From Clostridia bacterium (GTDB taxonomy: Bacteria > Bacillota > Clostridia > Oscillospirales > CAG-272), in NCBI GenBank assembly GCA_017411745.1, contig JAFQPM010000008.1:1-64000 (forward strand): a stretch of DNA of 64,000 nt, in the 5' to 3' direction. This document shows positions 31,421-41,200 of the stretch, piece by piece; positions within the stretch are counted from its first letter, which is position 1; each line of letters opens with the position of its first letter. Below the pieces are notes generated by a model that searched no databases, was not told the origin of the DNA, and saw nothing but the letters and a program-made list of their open reading frames with translations. The translations under genes were made by a program, and so were the position numbers.

Positions 31421-32646
31421 CAGCTTTGCCCTCCTCTCCGTACAAATGACATGCTACAAAGTGAGTGGGGCTCAACTGCACCATGCAGGGATAATCTCCC
31501 GAGCATTTTTTTGTGCACTGCGAGCAACGCTCCTTGAAATAGCAATGATTCGGCATGTTCACGGGATTGGGAACGTTGCCGGGAATATTGAACAAGGTGT
31601 CGCTATCCGAATCCATAGTAGGCTTGGACTTCTGCAGACCGACGGTATAGGGGTGCTTGGGATCGTGGAAGATCTCCTGCACAGTTCCCTGCTCGATAAC
31701 CCTGCCCGCATACATAACGACTACGTAATCCGCCATTTCAGCCACAACGCCCAGATCGTGAGTTATAAGCAGGATAGAACCGTTTATCTTTGTCTTAAGA
31801 TCGCGGAACAGATCAAGTATCTGCGCCTGGATCGTAACGTCAAGCGCGGTAGTCGGCTCGTCCGCAATTATCAGACGGGGATTACACGCCAGCGCCATGG
31901 CGATCATAACTCTCTGTCTCATACCACCCGACAGCTCGTGAGGATACGACTTGTAAACTCGTTCGGGGGGAGGCAATTCCCACGAGCTCAAGCATCTCGA
32001 TCGACGCCTTCTTCGCCATTTCCTTCGTTGCATCGGGAACGTGAATAAAAGTAACCTCATCAAGCTGATCTCCAATAGTGAATACAGGATTAAGCGAGGT
32101 CATAGGCTCCTGAAAGATCATAGCGATCTGACGGCCTCTGATACGGTAAATCTCGTTGATCGGCATATTTGCGATATCGTAAACCTTTTCTTCGGTCTCA
32201 AAGCGCTTATTGCCGTCGGCGTCCGTGATCGGCATGGGATCGCCTTTTTTGTCTCTGCGGTAATCCTCGGAATTGAAGCGTATCTGTCCCGAAACGATCT
32301 GTCCTGCAGGTCCTTGAATGAGCTGCATGACAGACATACTCGTCACAGACTTTCCGCAACCCGATTCACCGACGATACCGACCGTGGAATTCTTGGGCAC
32401 ATTGAAGGAAACTCCGTTGACCGCCTTGACAACGCCCTGATCGGTGTAAAAATAGGTATGAAGATCCTCGATCTCGAGAATATTCTCGGGATTTTTCATC
32501 TCGGTGACGAACTCACTCTCCTCGGCACGTCTGTGCTTGCGCTTTTCAAGCGCCGCGGTGATCTTTCGATTTTCCTTCGCGATAGCGCGTATCTCCTTAC
32601 CCGACAAGTAATGATTGTCAGATTTGGTATTTGTTTTGCCTGCCAT
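31413..32646 (-). pseudogene. oppD: OppD ATPase, frameshifted in a C6 run
   Basis: The second Opp ATPase, read in two frames. From ATG 32646 (AAGGAGG upstream) the first frame gives an extended N-terminus, Walker A GESGCGKS and the Q-loop (FQEPMTSLNP), and continues to ...MLELVGIASP. The other frame resumes with [19 protein letters not shown], Walker [12 protein letters not shown], the H-loop and the Cys-rich C-terminus. The break is at a run of six G on the plus strand (31965-31970); with five, the protein is continuous at the [17 protein letters not shown] junction. All other motifs are intact, so this is either a very recent mutation, a switchable homopolymer or a sequencing error. Confidence 0.88.
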
Positions 32647-32650
32647 ACCG

Positions 32651-33754
32651 TCACCTCCTTGCCTTAGGATCAAGGGCATCTCTGAGACCGTCGCCAACGA
32701 AGTTAAAGCCAAGAACAGCGATAACTATGCAGATGCCGGGAGGCGCCCATACGTTAATATAATTTGAAAGAATATTAAGATCGCTTGCGGCGTTGATCAT
32801 AGTTCCCCAAGCGGCGTAAGGAGGCTGAACTCCCATGTTAAGGAAGGACAGCGAAGCCTCGTAAAGTATCATGCTTCCAAGGCTCAAGGTCATAGAAACG
32901 ATAAGCTGAGGCATAACGTTGGGAATAAGATGCTTGAATATTTTTCGTGACGTGGAATATCCCATCGCCTCGGCGGCTACCATATACTCCTGCTCGCGCA
33001 GAGAAAGGATCTGTCCGCGAACGAGTCGCGCCGTTCCGGGCCATGAGAACAGAGTCAGAAACGCCATAAGGAAATATATTCTGTACTGTGGATCTCCCAT
33101 GATCTCTTGAAGTGCATTGGGACTTTCCATCTCTCCAAAGGCAGTAAGCACCGTTCCGAAGACCAGCATGATGGGAAATCCGGGAATACACATAAGAATA
33201 TCGCATATTCTCATGATGACGTTGTCAATGACACCGCCAAAATATCCCGCAATACCGCCCATTATAACGCCGAGAACGGTAATAATGAATACGGATATAA
33301 ATCCGATTATCAGGGAAATACGGCCGCCATACATCAGTCTTGCCAGAACGTCATATCCCGTTTCATCGGTTCCGAGAGGGTGCACCGAGCTCATAGGCGC
33401 AAGTGCGTTTTCCTTCTCGGTCTTCTCGGTGATCTGATAAATAATATGCGTCTTTCCGTTCTTTTCGTATTCGATGGTTTTGGACGTATACTCTACCATC
33501 GGGCTCTCGTCTACCTCTATCTCTCCCCACTCATCGTAAACGACGGGGCCGAGAAAACAGAAAAGGAAGAGCGCCGCGAGCATTATGATTCCGATCACAC
33601 TGAGCTTCGAACGGAAGAAACGGCGGACCACCATTCGCGTCGGAGACATCAATCTGACGTTTCGATCAAGGGGTGTTTCCGTGTCCTGCGTTTCAACCTC
33701 GGGAATTTCCGAAACCTTATCAACCTGATTGTTTTCAACGTTGTCTTTTTTCAT
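32651..33754 (-). CDS. oppC: Oligopeptide ABC transporter permease OppC
   Basis: A 367-residue permease with a cytoplasmic N-terminus, a first membrane helix (about residues 53-72), a long extracytoplasmic loop of about 75 residues, then a DppC-type core with the EAA-like loop (EYMVAAEAMGYSTSRKI). HPLGTDETGYDVLARLMYGG is the family mark at the start of the core. It lies between oppB and oppD with 15- and 4-base gaps. Confidence 0.92.
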   Translation of the reverse strand: MKKDNVENNQVDKVSEIPEVETQDTETPLDRNVRLMSPTRMVVRRFFRSKLSVIGIIMLAALFLFCFLGPVVYDEWGEIEVDESPMVEYTSKTIEYEKNGKTHIIYQITEKTEKENALAPMSSVHPLGTDETGYDVLARLMYGGRISLIIGFISVFIITVLGVIMGGIAGYFGGVIDNVIMRICDILMCIPGFPIMLVFGTVLTAFGEMESPNALQEIMGDPQYRIYFLMAFLTLFSWPGTARLVRGQILSLREQEYMVAAEAMGYSTSRKIFKHLIPNVMPQLIVSMTLSLGSMILYEASLSFLNMGVQPPYAAWGTMINAASDLNILSNYINVWAPPGICIVIAVLGFNFVGDGLRDALDPKARR

Positions 33755-33769
33755 CCGTGACTTCCCCCT

Positions 33770-34732
33770 TTACTGCAATTTGACACGAGGGTCGACCACG
33801 GCATACATAAGGTCTGCCAGCAACACGCCTATAATACTTAGCAAGGCAAGAAACATATTGTATCCCATAATAACAGGCACGTCACCGACTATCATTGCAT
33901 CGTAAGCCGTGTTACCTATACCGGGCAGGTCAAAGACCTGCTCGGTTATAATTGCTCCCGAGAAGAGCGACGGCAAAAGTCCCGCAAGACTCGTTACAAG
34001 GGGTATCATCGTATTTCTGAACGCGTGCTTGAAAACAACGACGCGCTCTTTAAGACCTTTAGCTCTTGCCGTACGGATATAGTCGGAGTTCAACACCTCG
34101 AGCATATTGGTACGGGTCATTCTCATTCTTCCGCCGATGCTAAGTATCACGACGGTCATAATGGGCAATATGAGGTACTTGATATACTCAAGAATATACG
34201 CAATACCCGTTGCCGACTGTGTCGCGTCGCCAAGTCCCGAAGACGGCAGCCACCCAAGTCCCGTCGAGAACACTCCCTTAAGGACCTGTCCAAAGAAGAA
34301 TGACGGCAAGGAAATGCCTATCATTACAAGCACCGTAACGAGATAATCGCGGAAGGAATACTGATGCGTTGCGGCGGTAATACCGAGAGGAATTGCTATC
34401 ATAAACTCAAACACCGTTGCGATGGCTGCTACAAGGAAGGATACGAACATATCCCTCTTGATAACGTCAACAACAGGCATGCTCTGCGTAAAGCTTTCAC
34501 CGAAATCGAGCGTCACGATACGCAAGAGCCACTCACCGTAGCTCATATCGTACATCTCCATGATCGCGTCCTTCGTCGCCTGATCCACGATCGCACCGCC
34601 CGCATTCATTTCGTTGATCTTATTTTCAGCGAAGCTTGAGGGCATATTCTGGATCAGCACGAACAGGATCAGCGACACGCCAAGCAATATAAGCACCGAG
34701 AGCAGAAGTCTTTTAAATATGTATTTTAACAT
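33770..34732 (-). CDS. oppB: Oligopeptide ABC transporter permease OppB
   Basis: A 320-residue permease with six predicted helices. The N-terminal MLKYIFKRLLLSVLILLGVS helix is typical of OppB/DppB, and the EAA loop reads DYIRTARAKGLKERVVVFKHA. It pairs with OppC to form the channel. GGAGTG lies 6 bases before the ATG. Confidence 0.93.
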   Translation of the reverse strand: MLKYIFKRLLLSVLILLGVSLILFVLIQNMPSSFAENKINEMNAGGAIVDQATKDAIMEMYDMSYGEWLLRIVTLDFGESFTQSMPVVDVIKRDMFVSFLVAAIATVFEFMIAIPLGITAATHQYSFRDYLVTVLVMIGISLPSFFFGQVLKGVFSTGLGWLPSSGLGDATQSATGIAYILEYIKYLILPIMTVVILSIGGRMRMTRTNMLEVLNSDYIRTARAKGLKERVVVFKHAFRNTMIPLVTSLAGLLPSLFSGAIITEQVFDLPGIGNTAYDAMIVGDVPVIMGYNMFLALLSIIGVLLADLMYAVVDPRVKLQ

Positions 34733-34759
34733 AGATCACTCCAAATTTGTCGCGCTTTT

Positions 34760-37339
34760 TTAATTTGCAAATTCTATTTCCCAAATGCGATCAAGCGGCG
34801 AGGTGTAGGGATTGATCTCGCTCGGAAGCGAGTCGCTGCTGATGATCTTGGAGTTGTATGCGTAAAGCACGTCTCTCTGGTAAACGGGCAACTCGACAGC
34901 AAGATCAAGAACATATCCCATAGCCTCTTTGTAAAGAGCAGTACGCTCTGCCTGATCCTCGGTCTCACGAGCCTGATCGATCACCGCGCTGAGATCGTTG
35001 AGGATCTTGTTCTCCTCCACGTAGGTTGCGGGAGATGCCAAAATCTCGCGATAACCCCAAGCGAGAACGCTGGTTGCGGTAGAATTCTTGTGATAGACCT
35101 GATACATATCGGGGTCAACGGTGCTTCCCCACGCTGCTGCCCAAACGGCGAGAGATCCGGTGGTCAGCTTGGTAAGCGCCTGAGTATCGGGAACGACCTC
35201 GATATCCCAACCCATAGAGTTGAGAAGATCTGCTGCCGCGCGGAAGGTAAGATAAGTCGGGTGATCGGTAAGATCTGCACCCGCAATGGTAAACTTAAGC
35301 GAAAGCTTGGAATCACCCGCAGACACACCTGCAGCATTCATATAATACTGGATCTTTTCCTTCGCGCTTTCCTTGCTATACTGAACCGAGGGATAATCGT
35401 GATTGTTCAAACGGTCGTTGTTGCCAAGCTCATCCTTAGGATATGCCCAGCTTACCGTCGACATGGGCCAGTAAATGTTCTCTGCCGTTCCAACGCTGTA
35501 ATAGCTGAGTGCAAGAGAGGTATCCATCGCGCACATGATCGCCTTACGGATATTGATGTCGGGAACCTTTCCTGCGTTGATGCCGATATAACCGTATCCG
35601 AGCTGATCTGTGTTAAGCTTCTTGATACCGTCAGCGGCCATAGCGTTAAGCTGATCGATATTATACTGGGTGTACTGGGGAGAAATGTAGTGTACCGAGC
35701 CCTCCTTGAGCGCTGCGATCGCATTGGAGGTGCTTACTACACGGTAACGGATCTTTTCGATCTTGGGCTGACCCATAAGGAAATTATCGTTTCTCTTGAA
35801 GTAAACGACGTTATCGGTAAAGAAATCGTCTTCCTTGGGATTATCGCTGTTATTTCTGTCGGTTGCCTTGTATGCGCCTGCACCCATAGGCACCTTGATG
35901 TTTCTCGTAGACTGGATCACGTCTCTCATAAAGTCGAAGGACGCGTATTCAACTCCGAACTGATTGTTCGCGATATCGACCGTGTAGCCCTTTGCGTAAT
36001 AGTGCTGGGGAGCTACCGCAAAAGCGAAGTTCCATATAGCCTTGGGGTCAACACCGTTGATAGTGATCTCCAGAACGTCGTATTCGTTCTCGTTCTTGGG
36101 AGTACCGTCCTCGTTGTGCTCGTGAGCAACGGTATAGGTCGTTCCGTCGATCGTTACGGAAGGAGTGCTGGTCGTGTGTCCGAGAGACTTGATTCCCGAA
36201 ATATTCTCGATAGCAAGCTTGCCGTCGGTCGAGCCTTCGCGAAGAATGACCTCTTTTGCTTGAGCAGTATACTGGGTACGAAGCTCGGTCGCGGTCGCCC
36301 ACATCGTAAGGATCTCGCCGAGAGCATTCTCCACCTTGTGATTATATACGTAATTTATCGCAGACTCCTTGTCCTTGACAACGGACGAGCTGTACGAGGG
36401 AGTCAGCTTTTCGATCTTTGTCGTATCGATCTTGCCGTCTGCATCTCTTGCATACTCGACCTCAACGTATCCTTCCATGAACATAAAGCAGAACACTTCG
36501 TCCTTGAACTGCTCAAAAGACTTGTAAGGCTCCTCTGTGAAGGATTCCTTTGCTCCCGCATAGTCTCTTTCAAGCTCTTCCTTGAAAAGCTTGAGCGTCA
36601 GCTCGTAGTCTGCGAGAAGCTGAGCGTTCGTAACAGAATCGGGATTCGTAGATACAGCCTTTTTATAGCCTGTCGAAAGGGTGTGCTTGCTGATAGCATC
36701 TACCATAGTATCGTAATCAGCACTGTATGCTCCGGCCGTAGGTGTTTTTCCGACCTGCTGATAAAGGTTGATCAGCTCTTTGATACGGTCGTTGGCTCTG
36801 CCGGACGCCGCAGTCGAAAGCGCATCGTCGGTGCCTGTCGAGCCCGATCCGAGAGTCTGGGTTCTGTAATTCTGCAGACCTACGATGTCGGTCGAATACA
36901 TAGTGGACGAACCCGTATAAACGGGGTCAAGATATACGTACATATTGAAGATAACGTCCTCAATCGTCAAAGGATGACCGTCGGAGAACTTGATTCCGTT
37001 CTTGATAACAAAGGTGTAGACCGTAGTATCGTCGCTGTCGTTGTGAACGATAGACAGATCCTTGACTACAACGGCTTCGTCGTCTCCGTACGCAACGGTG
37101 ACGTCGCCGTTCTTGTAGCCGGTCGTGAGCATACCGATCTGTGTCATAGAAACGATAGTGCTGTCATTTCCACTCGTTGCAAAGAAGGGGTTGAACAAGC
37201 CGTCAAGCTGTTCGGTCATAATAACGAACGCATCGGGCGTCTCTGTTTTTTCGTCAGGCTTTGTATCGCAGCTAACGAACGCGAAAACTCCGAGAAGCGT
37301 CGCTATAGAAAGAGCAATACATAAAATTCTCTTTTTCAT
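34760..37339 (-). CDS. oppA: Oligopeptide-binding lipoprotein (SBP family 5)
   Basis: An extracellular peptide-binding lipoprotein of 859 residues that delivers peptides to OppBC. It has a signal peptide with lipobox (AFVSC) at residues 1-25 and a bacterial SBP-5 fold, with KFSDGHPLTIEDVIFNMYVYLD in the first half and IRKAIMCAMDTSLALSYY in the second. It is longer than typical OppA (about 540-600), with about 250 extra residues inserted after the first strand region (about residues 150-400), rich in charged residues. GGAGG precedes the ATG. Confidence 0.92.
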   Translation of the reverse strand: MKKRILCIALSIATLLGVFAFVSCDTKPDEKTETPDAFVIMTEQLDGLFNPFFATSGNDSTIVSMTQIGMLTTGYKNGDVTVAYGDDEAVVVKDLSIVHNDSDDTTVYTFVIKNGIKFSDGHPLTIEDVIFNMYVYLDPVYTGSSTMYSTDIVGLQNYRTQTLGSGSTGTDDALSTAASGRANDRIKELINLYQQVGKTPTAGAYSADYDTMVDAISKHTLSTGYKKAVSTNPDSVTNAQLLADYELTLKLFKEELERDYAGAKESFTEEPYKSFEQFKDEVFCFMFMEGYVEVEYARDADGKIDTTKIEKLTPSYSSSVVKDKESAINYVYNHKVENALGEILTMWATATELRTQYTAQAKEVILREGSTDGKLAIENISGIKSLGHTTSTPSVTIDGTTYTVAHEHNEDGTPKNENEYDVLEITINGVDPKAIWNFAFAVAPQHYYAKGYTVDIANNQFGVEYASFDFMRDVIQSTRNIKVPMGAGAYKATDRNNSDNPKEDDFFTDNVVYFKRNDNFLMGQPKIEKIRYRVVSTSNAIAALKEGSVHYISPQYTQYNIDQLNAMAADGIKKLNTDQLGYGYIGINAGKVPDINIRKAIMCAMDTSLALSYYSVGTAENIYWPMSTVSWAYPKDELGNNDRLNNHDYPSVQYSKESAKEKIQYYMNAAGVSAGDSKLSLKFTIAGADLTDHPTYLTFRAAADLLNSMGWDIEVVPDTQALTKLTTGSLAVWAAAWGSTVDPDMYQVYHKNSTATSVLAWGYREILASPATYVEENKILNDLSAVIDQARETEDQAERTALYKEAMGYVLDLAVELPVYQRDVLYAYNSKIISSDSLPSEINPYTSPLDRIWEIEFAN

Positions 37340-37380
37340 AAATGCCTCCATAAATGTATTTCAATAAAATTTTAAGCAAA

Positions 37381-38181
37381 TTATTCTTCAGACCAAGTGA
37401 TATAGATCTTGACGACGGTTTTTTTGACAGTTCCCGTCTCATAATCGACGAAAAGCTTTCTGCCGTCAAGATTTTCGCTGATCTCCTCGGTCAAAGCCTC
37501 ATCGAGATACGCAGAGGCAAAAACCTTACCGCTGACCTTGGGAAAATCATTCATATTGATGTTCCCCGTTGCTTCGCTCACCTTCGGTATCTGTAAGGTA
37601 AGCTTTTGCTTCGTTCCGATCAGTTCAAACTCGCCGGATTCGTTCTGGGAATAAAATTCGTAAGTAAAGAAGGGCGCCCACGCGGCATACAACGTCAATT
37701 CCCCGTCGGCAAGCGTAGCAGGATCGACAACGTCGCTGTTAAAATCCCATAATCCGCTGTAGATATAAGCCTGTTCTCGCTTTGATTCGGCCGTCGGAAC
37801 ACCGAAGACGTCGAGAGGATTGCCTTCATCGTCAACGACAGGGGTCCTTCCCGTGTACCAGCCTATCTGGAAATAGTTGTTGGTTCCGTCTATCTTAGCG
37901 AGCTTGAATACGCCCTCGCCGCGAATCGGATCGTCGGGAGCCAGAAGCGCAACGCCTACTGCTCCGTCCCTTGTCACGACGTCGTCTTCATTAAAGACTT
38001 CAACGATCGTAACGTTTTGCGTATCGTTGACAAACGCCCCGCCCGCATCAAATCTGACCTTGACGGCATAGCCCTGCTTGGCAAGCTCGTCGTAAACGTT
38101 GCCTTTGGTGCAAGCCGCAAGGCTCATAGCCAAAGCTATGAGCAATATTGCGGCACAAATTCTAATAATTGTGTTTCTCAT
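37381..38181 (-). CDS. Lipoprotein with InlB-like repeats
   Basis: A 266-residue lipoprotein (signal peptide with lipobox SLAAC at about residue 24). The mature part contains two or three short beta modules of the Listeria-Bacteroides (Flg_new/InlB B) type: VKVRFDAGG...GWYTGRTPVVDDEGNPL...LTLYAAW. It lies 27 bases after the giant protease and 41 bases before oppA, so it is probably co-transcribed with them. A role in binding or holding protein substrates at the surface is a guess. Confidence 0.72.
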   Translation of the reverse strand: MRNTIIRICAAILLIALAMSLAACTKGNVYDELAKQGYAVKVRFDAGGAFVNDTQNVTIVEVFNEDDVVTRDGAVGVALLAPDDPIRGEGVFKLAKIDGTNNYFQIGWYTGRTPVVDDEGNPLDVFGVPTAESKREQAYIYSGLWDFNSDVVDPATLADGELTLYAAWAPFFTYEFYSQNESGEFELIGTKQKLTLQIPKVSEATGNINMNDFPKVSGKVFASAYLDEALTEEISENLDGRKLFVDYETGTVKKTVVKIYITWSEE

Positions 38182-38208
38182 TTTTTTCTCCGAAAATTCT
38201 CACCGTTG

Positions 38209-41200
38209 TCACGCGTCCGCGCCGTCGGTGTTTTCGCTGACGGACTCCTCGCTTTGTTCGGGAGCCGTCTTTTTCATTTTCTTTTTAACGTTGATATAAA
38301 GGGTGATAAATACGATTGCAAGAGTCAGAGATATTGCTGCTCCAACAAGACTTGAGATCGTAAGTATCTTCTCTATATCAAGCTCACGCTGAGGATCAGT
38401 TGTCACGGTATCGTCGGGAGTTGTCTCCGTCTCTGTATCGGGCTTCTGCTCGTTTTGAATATACTCAAGATCGCTGATCTTCTGCTCTGCCTTGCGGAGC
38501 TTTTCGTAGTTATTTACGAGACCTCTCTGCGTATCAGAGGTGATCTTATCGTACGCTGCTCTCGCGGCGGCAACGAGATCTTTATCTGCGAGCGTAATAT
38601 TGTCAGGGAGCATATCTATTGCCGCGATAGCCGCAAGCGTTGTCGCGTCTGCCGCCGCTTCTCCGTTGACCGACAAAGCAAAGTACTTTCCGTAGATAAA
38701 TGAATCATAGTTAAGACCGTTTGCGGGCTTGACCATTACCACGGTACTGTCAACTCGTCCTACGTAGTCCACGAAGTTCGCTCCGTAGTAAATGACCGCA
38801 GGAGTATCCGTCGCGTTCCACATAAAGTAAGGAACGATTCCAAGTCCTTCATAAACCAAGACCTCACCGGTATAAGCATCCTCGTACTGATATTCGCCGG
38901 TTGCAGGAAGATTCTCCGCAGACAGCCAGTAGCTGTAATCGTACTCTTCCTCGAGCACGGGAGCTTCATAGCTTGCAAAGGACACCATAGTAAGCGAGTC
39001 ACAAGCGTAGAACGCCTTGTGTCCGATAGACTTGAGCGTCGAAGGAAGCATGACCTGAACGATATCCGAGCCCGCGAATGCCTGTGCGGCAATTCTCACC
39101 GTACCGTCGGCAACCTTTACCGCCGTTTCGTCACCCGTGTAGGTGATCAATTCAAGACCGTTCGGAACAACGCGATACAGCATACCGTCGATGACCCTAA
39201 CGTTCTCGCTTATATCGTAAGTAAAGGTAGGCTTTTCGAAGACCTCACCGTTAAAGGTTTCAGAAACGGTAGATTCAAATTTTGAAAGCTTACACATAGC
39301 GAAAGGATTTTCACCGATATCGGTAAGCTTCTCTCCGAGCTTGATCTCAAACTCGGTCACAGTTTCCTTGAGGAACGCGCCGTCACCGAGATAAGTTGCG
39401 CCCGTAAGATCAATGCTTGTAATAGCCGTATATGCGAAAGAGTAATCGCCGACCTCGGAAATATGCTCCGAGCCCGTTACGGTTACAAGCGCGTCGCAGT
39501 AAGAGAACGCACCTTCACCGAGAACAACGTTTTCTTGCGAAAGAATGACCTCGGTAAGCTCATCGTTGTAAACGAAAGCGTATTTGTCGATCTTTTCAAC
39601 CGCAGAAAGATCAGCAATCGTCAGCGCCGCCTCGCAGAAAGCGCTCTCTCCGATAGTCTTAACGGAAGAAAGATCAATATTTTCAAGCTTAACGCAAAGA
39701 TTGAATACTCTTGAGGGAAGCTTCTCAACGCCATCACCAAGCTTGACTGAAACAAGCTCACGGCAGAATTCAAATGCACCCTCTCCGATATATTCAGCGG
39801 AGGATACGTCGATCGACGAAAGAACGGGAGCATAATATCTGTACACGTATTCCCTGTCGGCGTTGATCAAAGGCTCGATCATATTCATATCGGAGAATTC
39901 GTAGAGAACGTCGCCCGAGAAGGCGGCAGCTCCGATAGACTTGACCTTTGAAAGATCAATGGTTTTAAGTCTGGGTGTGTTAAAGAATGCGTTATCTCCG
40001 ATAACAGCTCCCTCACCAAGCGTAACGGTTTCAAGTTCAGCCGCGCCCATAAACGCGCCGTCCCCGATCTCGACGTTATTGCCGATCGTCAGCGTGTGGA
40101 GAGGAGAGGTATAAATGTAATAGTAAACACGGAGTCCGTTCGCACCCTCATACGAGCCGGGAGTCTCCGTAAAGTTGGTCTCGCGGTCAAGTCTGAAAGC
40201 GTCGTTTCCGATCTTAACGTTATTTCCGATCGTGACCGAAGAAAGCGACTTACACTCTCTGAAAGCACCTTCTCCGATATTCATTCCATCGGGAACGACC
40301 AGCTCGGTCACGTTGGTATACGCAAAGGCGTAATCGCCTATAGCGATTGTCTTATTCAAATCGGGAACCGTATCTATCGCGGTCCTGTAGAAAGCGTAAT
40401 CACCGATAGCTTCAAGCTCTCCGAGTTTGACCTCGGCAAGTCTCTCGCAATATGCGAAAGCATAATTAGCTACTCGCTTGACACTCGGGATATTTACCGA
40501 CGTTATGCGGAGATTTCCCGAGAACGCACCCATTCCAACCGAGGTTATCCTGTCGTCGTTGACCTCAAAAGCACCGCTGATACCGGGAGCTATAAGCAAG
40601 ATCTCGGTTCCCGCCTTGTTCGTGAGATACTCACCCGACTTTGCCGCAGCGAAGGTCGAGTTGCGACTGTCAACCTCAAATACGGTTGCGGCGGCGTTAC
40701 TGAAGGCATACTCGCCTATAACTGCAACGTCCTTTCCAAGTGTTATCTTCTCAAGCGAAGTACACTCGTTGAAGGCGGCGGTGGGGATAACTGCGGCATT
40801 GATATCGATCTGCTCAAGATCACTGCACATATTGAACGCATACTGACCGAGCTTAATGATCTCAGCCTCTATCGTTACTTTCTTAAGCGCCGTGTTTCCG
40901 CTGAACGCGTACGCTCCGACCGACTGGACGTCCGTACCAAGAGTGATGCTCGCAAGCTTCGTATTGTTGGCAAACGCGCGGTCCGCGATCGCAACCGTCT
41001 TTTCAAGGTCGATATCTCCGCGGAGTGCGCATCCCTCAAATGCGCTTCTGTTGATAAACTTAACGTTCTCGATACCTTCGACTTCCATCAAAGACGAGCA
41101 ACCGTAGAACGCGCCGAAATCAATTCTTTCAAGAGTCGAAGGAAGAACGACCTTCGTCAGCGCAGTCAGGTTTGCGAACGCGTACGATCCGATAGTCTTG

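Noticed and set aside
35090-37324. Long plus-strand frame opposite oppA
   Set aside because: Shadow of the oppA coding frame; Arg/Ser/Val-rich composition without domains.
32651-37339. Separate nickel or dipeptide specific transporter
   Set aside because: Size and context (surface protease upstream) favour oligopeptides; nothing in the sequence points to metal uptake.
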